DNA from: Treponema sp.
GTDB lineage: Bacteria; Spirochaetota; Spirochaetia; Treponematales; Treponemataceae
NCBI GenBank assembly: GCA_024400915.1
Contig: JAKSLX010000011.1
Coordinates: 1 to 64,000, forward strand
DNA: 64,000 bases
Reading direction: 5' to 3'
Shown in pieces: positions 47,122 to 55,670 of the stretch; positions within the stretch are counted from its first letter, which is position 1; the number at the start of each line of letters is the position of its first letter. The position numbers were made by a program, and so were the translations under genes. A model generated the notes under the pieces. The model did no database searches, was not told where the DNA came from, and saw nothing but the letters and a program-made list of their open reading frames with translations.

Positions 47122-48675
47122 ATGAACATATGGCTTGTTTCCCGAGAATATGCAGGGATAGCAGAAGCGGGCGGAGTAAAAAATGTTGCAACTTCCCTCT
47201 GCGAAAGCCTTGCAAGACTTGGTCATGAAATCACTCTGTTTATCCCGTATTATGGATGTACTGACCTTTCAAAAGTTGATTGCTGCAACTTTCAACAGGA
47301 AGATTATTTTTCGGAAATTCAAATAGACGAACATTTTGAAAAGGTTGTTTATTTTACAGGAAAGATGAACGGGGTGAACATTGTATTTGTGAAGCATCCT
47401 TTCTTTTCTGAGAAAAGGGCCGTATATACATATACTCATGAAGACGAAATGGAAGATCCCGAACACAAGCAGGGACAGGGGCATTTCGACGTTAATTTTC
47501 TCAATACACTTTTTCAGAAAGCCGTGATTAAATACGGGGAAGTTTTTTGCCCTAATTCCATTCCGGATATAATTCATTGTCAGGATGCTGCTACTGCAAT
47601 GGTTCCTGTCTACGGAAAATTTTCAGAGGTCTACAATAAAACAAAATATGCAGTCACCATCCATAATGCAGGTCCAGGATACCACCATAATTTTGCAAGC
47701 GTTGAAAGTGCCGCTTATTATTCCGGTTTGCCAAAGGATTACCTTCAAAAGGGTTTGTGCAACGGGGCGGTGGAACCTTTCCTTCTTTCCGGGTTCAATT
47801 CATGCATAACCACAGTTTCTCCAGTCTATGCGGAAGAAATTCTTCAGGATAAAACTGATACTGCAGGTCTTGCAGAAGCTTTCAGAGACAAAAACATACC
47901 GATTGTCGGCATAACAAACGGCATTGATTTTTCCCGCTACGATACTGAAGATGTTGAAAAATCACAGCTTCCATTTGCCTATAATCCACGTTCCCTTGAA
48001 CTTTCTGGCAAATACCTGTGCCGAAAACAGTTTCTTAGGGACTATGCTTCAAAAGAAAGTGGAACTGTTCCAAAATGTTTGACTCAATATGGCGAAATAA
48101 ATGTAGATGGCAATGAAGAAAATTATGTTTATATTGCTTATCACGGAAGGGTGGTTCATCAGAAGGGCATTGAAATAATGTGTGAAGCCACGGAGAAAAT
48201 CCTTTACAAAGGACTGAAGGCCAAATTCATTTTTGCAGGTCAAGGAGCTCCTGAACTTGAAGAAAAACTTGCTTCCATGGCTAATAGATTCAGAGGCAGC
48301 ATAGTTTATCTGAAGGGCTATGAAAAAGTTTCGGCAAGGCTTTCTGTAGCAGCAGCAGATTTTTCCCTTCATCCAAGTTGGTTTGAACCTTGTGGCCTGG
48401 AAGATTTTATTGCCCAGACTTTTGGAACAATACCCGTGGCTCATGCAACCGGAGGATTAAAAAAGATTGTAGACGGAGAAACCGGATTCCTTTATTCTCC
48501 AAACAATTCAGATGAACTAAGTAAACTTCTTGAAAAACTTGTTGTGCAGGTTCAGGAAAAGGGAAGAAAATCCCTTGAAGCCATGATAAAACATGCATCC
48601 GAATACATCCACGAAAAATATTCATGGGACAAGGTTGCCCTTGAATATGAAAAGCTTTATAGAAGTTTAGTATAG
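47122..48675 (+). CDS. Divergent GT5 glycogen/starch-synthase-like glycosyltransferase
   Basis: This 517-aa GT-B enzyme belongs to the glycogen synthase family: an N-terminal starch-synthase catalytic domain, RVVHQKG with the donor-phosphate Arg and Lys, and the C-terminal FEPCGLEDF motif with the catalytic-site Glu. The donor motif is altered: EAGGV occurs at residues 15-19 where the first copy has KTGGL, so the ADP-glucose Lys is missing. The usual HDW segment also reads QDA (IIHCQDAATAM). A changed donor, a changed acceptor or a non-glycogen product is likely. It ends at a perfect palindromic terminator. Confidence 0.85.
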   Translation: MNIWLVSREYAGIAEAGGVKNVATSLCESLARLGHEITLFIPYYGCTDLSKVDCCNFQQEDYFSEIQIDEHFEKVVYFTGKMNGVNIVFVKHPFFSEKRAVYTYTHEDEMEDPEHKQGQGHFDVNFLNTLFQKAVIKYGEVFCPNSIPDIIHCQDAATAMVPVYGKFSEVYNKTKYAVTIHNAGPGYHHNFASVESAAYYSGLPKDYLQKGLCNGAVEPFLLSGFNSCITTVSPVYAEEILQDKTDTAGLAEAFRDKNIPIVGITNGIDFSRYDTEDVEKSQLPFAYNPRSLELSGKYLCRKQFLRDYASKESGTVPKCLTQYGEINVDGNEENYVYIAYHGRVVHQKGIEIMCEATEKILYKGLKAKFIFAGQGAPELEEKLASMANRFRGSIVYLKGYEKVSARLSVAAADFSLHPSWFEPCGLEDFIAQTFGTIPVAHATGGLKKIVDGETGFLYSPNNSDELSKLLEKLVVQVQEKGRKSLEAMIKHASEYIHEKYSWDKVALEYEKLYRSLV

Positions 48676-48676
48676 A

Positions 48677-48714
48677 GCATAAAAAAGGCTGTCCATGGAC
48701 AGCCTTTTTTATGC
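48677..48714. terminator. Bidirectional terminator, perfect 38-base palindrome
   Basis: The sequence from 48677 to 48694 is exactly repeated in inverted form from 48697 to 48714 around the central AT. The G+C core GGCTGTCC/GGACAGCC is flanked by six A and six T, so it works as an intrinsic terminator on either strand. It separates the convergent GT5 and p83/100 genes by a few bases. The GGCTGTC core also forms the outer stem of the element at 2891-3017. Confidence 0.9.
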
Positions 48715-48725
48715 AATGACTTCAA

Positions 48726-50450
48726 TTACTTTGCGTTGCTTGTATCATAGGTTGTAACCAATGAAAGATCTGAAAGAGTAAGGAGCACGCTTTCGTTTCT
48801 ATCTGTCGTTACAACTAAACCGCTTCCAGTAACTGTGATTGCAGTTGCAGGATTAACTGAAATTGAACTCTTCTGCTTGAGAGTAACAGACTTATCGTAG
48901 TTGGCAATATAGTACTTTCCGTTGTCTTCAATTACGCAGTAATAGTTACTTCCATTAGTTACAAGAACAGAGTCTTTTGAAAGAGCTTCGTCACTTTCCT
49001 TCTGTATTTCCATTGTGAAAGCATCAATGAGGCAAAGTTTAACTGCGCCCTTGCCAGCATTTTCTCCGCAAACTGCCATGTAGAAAAGGGCAGCATCGGA
49101 ACTCTTTGCAGGCATTATGGCATTTGTAACTGTATCAATGATTGGGTCGCGAACTTCAAGAACTGTTCTTCCGCGAATAACCTTAACAGGAGATTCACGA
49201 ACAACTTCACCAGTCTTGGCATTGATCTTTACGAGAGTACTCAACTTTTCGTCCGAATCAAGAACCTTAAGACCAAGGACAGTTCCATCCTTTGCATTCT
49301 GGAGTTCATCCTTAAGGAGTTCACTCTGGTCCTTTGCAATTTCCTGGCGTTCGTTCTGTGCTTCATCCTGCTTCTTGTCAGCTTTCTTCTGAAGTTCTTC
49401 TGCAGCGGCAAGAGCTTCTTCTACCTTAGACTTCTGTTCTTCTGTCTTTTCCTTTTCTTCAGCAGCCTTCTTCTGAGCACTTTCAGCTTCTGCCTTTGAC
49501 TTGTCAGCCTCACTCTGCTTTGCAGCAGCTTCCTGCTGTTTTTCCTTGTCGTTAGGATTTTCCTTTGCTTCCTGCTTTGCCTTGTCAGCTTCCTGCTGTT
49601 TTTTGTCTGCAGTTGCTTTTTTATCTGCAGCTTCCTTTTCAGCATTCTTCTGAACTTTTTTCTGGTCATCAAGGTTCTTCTTTTCCTGACTTGCTTCTTT
49701 TGCAGCTTCCTGTGCCTTTTCAGATGCAGCGTCTGCTTCGCGTTCCTTGATGTCTACCATATTCTTGCGTTCATCAATTCCCTTGTCATCTTCTTCTTTC
49801 ATGGAATTAACGACATTCTTGTCGCTGATGACTGAAGTTTCAACTGCAGAAAGTCCGCCATCTGCAAATTCTCCGAGAGGAATTACAATCTGTGAATTTC
49901 CAGGCCATTCAGACCATTTTGTTGAAAGACCGCATTTAGAAGCAGTAAGATTCTTTGTAACGATATCCTTATACTTTCCATTAAAAGCATCAAGGTTCTG
50001 GCGATATACAGCATTGTAAACTGTAACGAAGGTTGCAACAGTTCCTGCATCCTTTTCACTGTAACCGTAGGCAGCAGAAAGATATGCGCCGATGATTCTT
50101 CTCAAGTTGCGGATATGATCAACTGTTGCATTCGAATTGATGATGAGAATGTCTGCATCAAGCTTTCCTTTTGTTTCATCAACAGCATGGATTACAGTAT
50201 ATTTTTCGTTTGCCCCAACAGTAGCTTCCTTATCAAGACCATTTGCCTTGAGTCTGTTTCCAAGACCGCTACCAATTGCTTTGATGGCTTCAACTGTTTC
50301 AATTACCGCATGAGGGCCTGAATAGTTTTCAAAGACTATTGTACCTTCATCACCTGTACTCTTAAGTTCCCTTTCATTAACATCGATTGCAAAAACACCT
50401 GACAATGTCAATGTAAAGAAAATGAGAGATGATGCTAAAAATTTCTTCAT
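48726..50450 (-). CDS. p83/100-type spirochaetal antigen
   Basis: This 574-aa exported protein has a cleavable-looking signal peptide (MKKFLASS start, hydrophobic core, VFA at about residue 21). A globular N-terminal region (to about residue 225) follows. Then comes a long Ala/Lys/Glu/Gln-rich coiled coil (about 235-385) and a beta-rich C-terminal domain containing the GLKVLDSDEKLSTLVKIN segment. This three-part build is that of the Borrelia/Treponema p83/100 family, a periplasmic or surface-associated antigen of unknown biochemical role. The frame is open from a GTG at 50462, but GGAGG is placed for the ATG at 50450. A strong promoter precedes it. Confidence 0.85.
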   Translation of the reverse strand: MKKFLASSLIFFTLTLSGVFAIDVNERELKSTGDEGTIVFENYSGPHAVIETVEAIKAIGSGLGNRLKANGLDKEATVGANEKYTVIHAVDETKGKLDADILIINSNATVDHIRNLRRIIGAYLSAAYGYSEKDAGTVATFVTVYNAVYRQNLDAFNGKYKDIVTKNLTASKCGLSTKWSEWPGNSQIVIPLGEFADGGLSAVETSVISDKNVVNSMKEEDDKGIDERKNMVDIKEREADAASEKAQEAAKEASQEKKNLDDQKKVQKNAEKEAADKKATADKKQQEADKAKQEAKENPNDKEKQQEAAAKQSEADKSKAEAESAQKKAAEEKEKTEEQKSKVEEALAAAEELQKKADKKQDEAQNERQEIAKDQSELLKDELQNAKDGTVLGLKVLDSDEKLSTLVKINAKTGEVVRESPVKVIRGRTVLEVRDPIIDTVTNAIMPAKSSDAALFYMAVCGENAGKGAVKLCLIDAFTMEIQKESDEALSKDSVLVTNGSNYYCVIEDNGKYYIANYDKSVTLKQKSSISVNPATAITVTGSGLVVTTDRNESVLLTLSDLSLVTTYDTSNAK

Positions 50451-50476
50451 AAAATCCTCCACGAATTAACCTATTT

Positions 50477-50505
50477 ATAATAGCACTGTTTTTCCCTGTT
50501 GTCAT
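50477..50505 (-). promoter_or_regulatory. Promoter of the p83/100 gene
   Basis: On the minus strand ATGACA (50505 down to 50500, 5 of 6 to consensus), a 17-base spacer and TATTAT (50482 down to 50477, 5 of 6) give a near-consensus sigma-70 promoter. The leader of about 20 bases contains the GGAGG ribosome site. Confidence 0.75.
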
Positions 50506-50512
50506 CGAAAAA

Positions 50513-52276
50513 TCACAGTTTTGATGCTGCGATCTTTTTCATTACATCTACGGCCTTATCCCTGGTTTCATTTGAAAACTGAGGGTAAAGCATGTATCCA
50601 AGGATATTTTTTCCCATCTGGTAGAAGGTTGGCCTGCCCATAAAGCGGCAGATTTCCCAGGTGCTGTCTGCAATGGCATCAAGGAGCAGCTTGTCGGACG
50701 GCTGTATCTTCTTTGTGTTCATAAGATATTCAAAAGTCTCAAGGGTCTGGCAATCAGGATCCCATCCGGATTTTCCAGCACATTTTATGAGAAGCAGGAG
50801 AAGGGAAGGATCCGTAACATTCTTCAGCATTGAATTTAATTCGCTACGGCAAAAATATATCTGACTTTCACCTGCAATTTCAATGAGCCTTGAAGAATAA
50901 TCCATGTTTTCCCTGAAATAAAGGTTGTCCCTTAAGCCTTGGGCACGGTTTCGGTTCCATTGCCTAGCCATTTCCTTGATTTCCATGCTAAGGAGGGAAA
51001 GGTATTCTTCTTCATCTTCCCCGAAATTTCCATTGTGAAAGGCAGTGTAAATTTCCTGAAGTTTTTCTTCCTCAAGTACCCTTCCAAATTCATAGGACGA
51101 AGCCATAAGGTTTTCTATGTTTTCTGTTTTCAATTGTTTTGGTTTGGATTCATGAAATGAAGTCTGTATGTTGTCTACGTTCAGCCTTGTCTGATAAAGC
51201 TCCATTGACCAGTTGCTGTTGCAGAGAACCAGATAGCCTGAATCGGAACTGAAAAGATATTTCACGGATTTCTTCGGGTCAAATTTTACCTTCCATAAAG
51301 TTTTTCCATCCTTTCTGAGGCAGCACCCTTTTGCTTTGGTCGTCAAGGTTATTCCCTGTGAAGTAAGGGCAGTATAGGTAAGGTCGAAACTGCCAATGCC
51401 GGAATCAAACTCAGAAAGAATTTCACCGTTTCCTGATTTTACCCTTGCAATTCTAGAAGAAGATCCATAGATGAAAAAGATTTCGTTGTTCTTTAAATCC
51501 GGAATTACCCTGACGGGAACACTCATACCATTGGCCCCTGCAGGAATTGTCCACTTTGAAACCGTATTTTTATTTTCAACTGCCATAAGACCGGCACTTC
51601 CATCGGTAAAGGAAAGAACTATGCCGTCTTTCATTGAAACCGCTGATGTAACTTCCCCTGCAAAAACAATTTCTTCCAGTATTTTGCCGTAGGGAGAAAT
51701 TCTTGAGCCTATGGATTTCCCGTTTTGTGTCTTGGCCTGGAAAACCACAATGGAACCGTCACTTAAGAAGGCAGGCTTTATCCTCTGGTTTTGGTCTGGA
51801 GTTTTCGTTTCCCATCGTTGGGTTCCCTTGATGCCATAGCAGGCAACAGTATTTTTTCCACGTACAAAAATCCTTCCGTCGGCTCCTTGAACCGGCTCAT
51901 CTGAAATTACAAAATCACACTTTACCGTCCAAAGATTAAGTCCGCTGGAATTCAAAAGAGAAACTCTGGAGTCAGTAGAAACTACACATACAAGATCTTC
52001 TGCAAAAACAGAAAGGAATTTTTTCAGCCTGAATTTTGTGGATCTGAGCCATAATAGCTTGCCTTCCTGTGTAAAGCCGTAAATCTGTTTTCCGTCTCCA
52101 GTTGCAATATAACCGTAACTAGTTCTGACTGGCTGGCAAGTAATCATTCCGCCAATGACATTTATATCCGTAGCCATTGTCTGTGCAAAATCAATTTCTT
52201 TGTCCACGAAACTTGTCTCGGAGAAAGCGTAGAAAGAAAGAATTACTGCTGTAAAAAAAACAAAAGCTCTTTTCAT
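50513..52276 (-). CDS. Exported PQQ-like beta-propeller protein
   Basis: This 587-aa protein has a signal peptide ending near FYAFS (residue 19). Residues 40-360 contain repeats with the PQQ/YWTD-like pattern G-x-x-L-W-x-x and G-R-I-F-V, as in GKLLWLRST, GLNLWTVKC, GTQRWETKT and GKTLWKVKF. The last 200 residues are helical, HEAT-like, and lack a known motif. It overlaps the RNA methyltransferase gene by 4 bases (ATGA) although the two functions look unrelated. It is similar in kind to the propeller protein at 3077-5038. Role unknown; outer-membrane assembly or surface scaffolding is possible. Confidence 0.75.
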   Translation of the reverse strand: MKRAFVFFTAVILSFYAFSETSFVDKEIDFAQTMATDINVIGGMITCQPVRTSYGYIATGDGKQIYGFTQEGKLLWLRSTKFRLKKFLSVFAEDLVCVVSTDSRVSLLNSSGLNLWTVKCDFVISDEPVQGADGRIFVRGKNTVACYGIKGTQRWETKTPDQNQRIKPAFLSDGSIVVFQAKTQNGKSIGSRISPYGKILEEIVFAGEVTSAVSMKDGIVLSFTDGSAGLMAVENKNTVSKWTIPAGANGMSVPVRVIPDLKNNEIFFIYGSSSRIARVKSGNGEILSEFDSGIGSFDLTYTALTSQGITLTTKAKGCCLRKDGKTLWKVKFDPKKSVKYLFSSDSGYLVLCNSNWSMELYQTRLNVDNIQTSFHESKPKQLKTENIENLMASSYEFGRVLEEEKLQEIYTAFHNGNFGEDEEEYLSLLSMEIKEMARQWNRNRAQGLRDNLYFRENMDYSSRLIEIAGESQIYFCRSELNSMLKNVTDPSLLLLLIKCAGKSGWDPDCQTLETFEYLMNTKKIQPSDKLLLDAIADSTWEICRFMGRPTFYQMGKNILGYMLYPQFSNETRDKAVDVMKKIAASKL

Positions 52277-53529
52277 TTTTCAAGAATTGCAAGGCTTTCT
52301 ATGTGGCCAGTCTGAGGATAAAAATCCAGCAGGTAAAGTTTTTCAAGTTTGTATCCTGCACGGATGAGGAATTTAATGTCACGGGCATGGGTCGCTATGT
52401 CACAGGAAACGCTTCTTATGTGGGGAATCCCGGATTTCTGAAGCCATTGGCAGACTTCCTTTTCCATTCCGCTTCTAGGAGGATCTATTACGACGGCATC
52501 AAACTCACCGCCGGACTTTATTACTCCTTCCGCATGATATTTTGTCCACACGGCCCCGGAAAGACCAAAGCTTTCGTGTTTTGTTCCTGCCATGTTCTGT
52601 TCTGCAAAAACAATAGCGCTCTTGTTATGTTCAACCATGGTGACTTTCTCAAATTTGTCTGCAAGGAAAACGCTGAAAGTTCCGCATCCGCTGTACATAT
52701 CCAAAACATTTTTTCCTTCAAGGCCACCCGTAACAAGTGGAATAGATTTTTCAAGAACTTCAAGATTGGACTGAAAAAATCCCTGGATGTCAAAGTTCAG
52801 CTTTTTGCCCAGAAGTTCCACCTGACAGAGGGTAGATTCATTTAGGGTTGTTCCACCATAACGGGCCTTAATCTGCTTTTGCTTCTTTAATTTTCTTCCG
52901 CTTGGAGTGATCCTCTGCTGGTTCTTGAAATTCTTTTTTCCACGGATTTCAGCTTCAACATTTTCCGCAACCACAATTTTATCGTAGCCTTCCGGAATGT
53001 TTGAAATATGCCTTGTACCGAATACATGGACTCTGCCTTCAGGTCTTTCTTCAAATGGAACTTCCTTCAGGTACTTGTTTATTTCTTCAGTTGCGCAAGG
53101 GCACATCTCAAGTCGAACTATATCATTGCTGCGTTTTCCCATAAGTCCACCGTTGTGAAACTGAAATCTTGAACGGTAGCCTTTGTCATTGCCAGATACA
53201 ACTTCTATCTCAGGAATTTCTATACCTTCATGTTCAAAGGCATCCCTGAGAATCTGAGCTCTAAGTTCTTTCTGAAAGGAATATTCAATGTGCTGCAGAT
53301 TGCATCCACCACAATTTGTATAAAGGGGGCAGAATGGCATGACTCTTTTATCAGAAGGTTCAATTACCCTAAGAATCTTTGAGTTGCAGTAATCCCTTGC
53401 GTCATTTGTTATTTCTACTTCAATTTTTTCGCCCGGAATTGCAAAAGGAATGAAAACTTTTTTCCCGTTGAGGGAACCGATGCAGTCACCGCCTGCAACC
53501 ATTTTATCTGCTGTTACTATTTCTGACAT
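52273..53529 (-). CDS. Uracil-C5 RNA methyltransferase, RlmD/TrmA family
   Basis: This 418-aa SAM-dependent enzyme methylates a uracil C5 in 23S rRNA or tRNA. A TRAM domain spans about residues 5-60. A 4Fe-4S cluster site CPLYTNCGGC is followed by a fourth Cys in LEMCPC, and the SAM motif LDMYSGCGTFSVF comes later. The catalytic Cys is in SVSCDIATHARD and the Glu is in TGHIESLAIL. The start at 53529 is chosen: TATAAT lies 6 bases before it, and the longer frame to 53613 crosses the promoter. It may methylate U747/U1939-type positions; which one cannot be told. Confidence 0.9.
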   Translation of the reverse strand: MSEIVTADKMVAGGDCIGSLNGKKVFIPFAIPGEKIEVEITNDARDYCNSKILRVIEPSDKRVMPFCPLYTNCGGCNLQHIEYSFQKELRAQILRDAFEHEGIEIPEIEVVSGNDKGYRSRFQFHNGGLMGKRSNDIVRLEMCPCATEEINKYLKEVPFEERPEGRVHVFGTRHISNIPEGYDKIVVAENVEAEIRGKKNFKNQQRITPSGRKLKKQKQIKARYGGTTLNESTLCQVELLGKKLNFDIQGFFQSNLEVLEKSIPLVTGGLEGKNVLDMYSGCGTFSVFLADKFEKVTMVEHNKSAIVFAEQNMAGTKHESFGLSGAVWTKYHAEGVIKSGGEFDAVVIDPPRSGMEKEVCQWLQKSGIPHIRSVSCDIATHARDIKFLIRAGYKLEKLYLLDFYPQTGHIESLAILEK

Positions 53530-53535
53530 AAGGTA

Positions 53536-53564
53536 ATTATACAGGGCACTAAAAAAAAAGTCAT
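53536..53564 (-). promoter_or_regulatory. Promoter of the RNA methyltransferase gene (leaderless)
   Basis: On the minus strand ATGACT (53564 down to 53559), 17 bases and a perfect TATAAT (53541 down to 53536) lie 6 bases before the ATG at 53529. Transcription would start at or next to the A of the start codon. There is no Shine-Dalgarno sequence. Confidence 0.65.
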
Positions 53565-53591
53565 TACAAAGTAAAAAATGCGTGTTATAAT
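53564..53591 (+). promoter_or_regulatory. Promoter of the hydrolase gene (leaderless)
   Basis: TTACAA (53564-53569), a 16-base spacer and TATAAT (53586-53591) lie 6 bases before the ATG at 53598. This -35 abuts the -35 of the divergent methyltransferase promoter, so the two polymerases compete for one 56-base region. Confidence 0.65.
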
Positions 53592-53597
53592 CAAAGC

Positions 53598-54515
53598 ATG
53601 AAATACGAAACATTCCAGCTTAAAATGTCTGACGGCAATAATAATGTGATCCACCAGTGGACCCCGGATGTAGAACCAGATTTTACTGTTGTCCTGAGCC
53701 ACGGCATGGCAGAACACGCCTTAAGGTATGAAGAATTGGCTTCCTTTATCTGTGAAAACAACGGTGCCATCATTATTGAAGATCATAGGGGCCATGGAAA
53801 AACTGCTGAAATAAACGGACTTCCCCTTGGAAATCCTGGCAAGGTAAATTTCAAAAGATGTTCTGAAGACATCCATGAAGAAATAAACTATGCGAAGGAA
53901 CATTTCCCTGGATCAAAAATAATTTTAATTGGCCACAGTTACGGTTCCTTTGTTGCACAGCATGTAATTGAAAATTACGGGCGCGAAATTGACAAGGCTA
54001 TCCTTCTTGGAACAGCGGGTCCAAGGCCCTTCGTAATAGGCGGAGGAAGAATTCTTGCTGCCCTTATAAAGCTTTTCTTTGGAAGAGACCACACCAGCAT
54101 GCTTCTTCATAACCTTACATTCAAGCCATACAATGCCATATTCAAGAATGCAAGGACTGATTCTGACTGGCTTTCATCCGACAGCCTTAGCGTTGACATG
54201 TTCAAGATGGACAAGATGTGTGGCTTTGTATGTTCCACAGGATTCATGTATAACCTTTTGGCTTTGATACACAATATCCACGCACCTCGCAACCTTAAGA
54301 AAATCAACAGGGAACTTCCAGTAAAAATCATGTGCGGTACTGAGGATCCTGTAGGTTCCTGTGGCAAAACTGTAAGCCGGCTTGCAGCCATCTACTGCGG
54401 AATGGGAATGAAGGATGTTTCCATCAAACTGTACAACGGTGCAAGGCATGAATTGCTTGCCGACAAATGCCGCTACGATGCAATCAACGAAATACTTGCT
54501 TTCTGCAAAAAATAA
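53598..54515 (+). CDS. Alpha/beta hydrolase, monoacylglycerol-lipase-like
   Basis: This 305-aa serine hydrolase has the nucleophile elbow GHSYG with Ser114, the oxyanion-region HGMAEHALRY at about residues 35-44, an Asp in GTEDPVGS (about residue 252) and a His in GARHELLADK (about residue 281). The HG-x-x-E-H and Ser/Asp/His spacing fits lysophospholipase/monoacylglycerol lipases. It is predicted cytosolic, with no signal peptide. There is no ribosome site; its -10 box sits 6 bases before the ATG. It ends at a weak convergent terminator. Confidence 0.87.
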   Translation: MKYETFQLKMSDGNNNVIHQWTPDVEPDFTVVLSHGMAEHALRYEELASFICENNGAIIIEDHRGHGKTAEINGLPLGNPGKVNFKRCSEDIHEEINYAKEHFPGSKIILIGHSYGSFVAQHVIENYGREIDKAILLGTAGPRPFVIGGGRILAALIKLFFGRDHTSMLLHNLTFKPYNAIFKNARTDSDWLSSDSLSVDMFKMDKMCGFVCSTGFMYNLLALIHNIHAPRNLKKINRELPVKIMCGTEDPVGSCGKTVSRLAAIYCGMGMKDVSIKLYNGARHELLADKCRYDAINEILAFCKK

Positions 54516-54549
54516 AAAAAGCAGTCTTGCGTTTAGGCTGCCTTCTTTC
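54515..54549. terminator. Weak bidirectional terminator
   Basis: GCAGTC (54521-54526) pairs with GGCTGC (54536-54541) with one wobble, flanked by seven A on the left and CTTCTTT on the right. It lies in the 35-base gap between the convergent hydrolase and pcnB-like genes. Confidence 0.5.
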
Positions 54550-54550
54550 C

Positions 54551-55657
54551 TTAAGCCTGAGGACCTGTTCTTCTTGCAGGTTTCTTAGGCTTTTGTTTTT
54601 TCTTTAGCTGAATGCCAAGGTCAACGAGAACCTTCCTTACGGCATAGTCAAGTTCCGTTCTCTGCGGATTCATTGGAAGTACAAAATTGCGACAGATGGC
54701 CCAAGTGCGCTTGTAAAGTTCAGCAGCAGAGCTTTCTTTCTTTTCTTCACTCCAGTCCGTAAGCTGGGCAACAAAATCCTTGAGTATGTAATAGAGCCTT
54801 TCGCCAAGCTTGCTTTCAGGTTTTGCCTTTACGAGGGCATCAAGCTGGGAAAGACTTTCCATGTAATTCCTTGCAAAAACCCTGTTTTCAAGCATCAGTT
54901 CCGTAGCAGCCGGCTGAAGATATATGTAAAGGTCCGTATCGAGGGCTGCAGAAACTATATCCCTCGAGTGTCCGCTGTTTATGATCTTCAAAAGTTCTTC
55001 CGTAAGACGAGAAGGAGAAACAGGAGACAGAAGGGGAGCAGATTCACGAATCTTCTTCTTCAATTTGCGGGGAAGCTTGCAGCCTGTGGTAGCACCGTAT
55101 TTTACTGCGCGGAGCATTCTGACAGGATCTTCAATGAAAATTCTCTCCAAAGGAATGACAGGAGTAACGACACCTTTCTTTATGTCCTTAATGCCATCAA
55201 CATAGTCTATTACCTGTTCCTTGAGGGGATCATAGTAAAGAGCATTAAGGGTAAAGTCACGGCGCATTACATCTTCGTCCATAGTTCCAAAGGCATTTCC
55301 TACGGAGCCATCACAAATCGAACGGAAAGTGCTTACTTCAAAAATCTTGTCGCCAAAGAAAATGTGGACAAGGCGGAATCTTTTCCCAATGATGCGGGAA
55401 TTCCTGAAAATCTTCTTGATTCGGCTTGGAGTTGCATCAGTAACGATATCAAAATCCTTAGGTTTCCTGTTGCCAATAAGGTCACGTACAGCTCCACCTA
55501 CAATATATGAATCAAAGCCGTTGTTTTTTAGCTGGTTTATGATGTAAATAGCATCGCTGTCAATGGAAGAAAGGGGAATATTATGCTCTTCCCTTGTATA
55601 AACGACAGCCTTCTTTACTGGACGCCCCTTAGCATCCGTTCCATATCTAATTAACAC
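54551..55657 (-). CDS. pcnB: Class II nucleotidyltransferase, poly(A) polymerase (PcnB)-like
   Basis: This 368-aa enzyme has the class II head: YIVGGAVRDLIG, the metal-binding DFDIVTDATP and RRDFTLNALYYDP. It lacks the HD domain of the cca gene at 43329-44735. It has an Arg/Lys-rich C-terminal tail (KKKQKPKKPARR), typical of PcnB-type polymerases that add 3' poly(A) to RNA. The start is GTG at 55657 with no clear ribosome site; the gene lies 13 bases after the P-loop/Asp23 gene. A second CCA-type enzyme is the alternative, but the tail and the missing HD domain favour PcnB. Confidence 0.82.
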   Translation of the reverse strand: MLIRYGTDAKGRPVKKAVVYTREEHNIPLSSIDSDAIYIINQLKNNGFDSYIVGGAVRDLIGNRKPKDFDIVTDATPSRIKKIFRNSRIIGKRFRLVHIFFGDKIFEVSTFRSICDGSVGNAFGTMDEDVMRRDFTLNALYYDPLKEQVIDYVDGIKDIKKGVVTPVIPLERIFIEDPVRMLRAVKYGATTGCKLPRKLKKKIRESAPLLSPVSPSRLTEELLKIINSGHSRDIVSAALDTDLYIYLQPAATELMLENRVFARNYMESLSQLDALVKAKPESKLGERLYYILKDFVAQLTDWSEEKKESSAAELYKRTWAICRNFVLPMNPQRTELDYAVRKVLVDLGIQLKKKQKPKKPARRTGPQA

Positions 55658-55670
55658 AATGGGGAGTATT

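Noticed and set aside
3077..52276. The two exported beta-propeller proteins considered as recent duplicates
   Set aside because: Their repeat patterns, lengths and C-terminal parts differ; I see no clear sequence similarity beyond the fold type.
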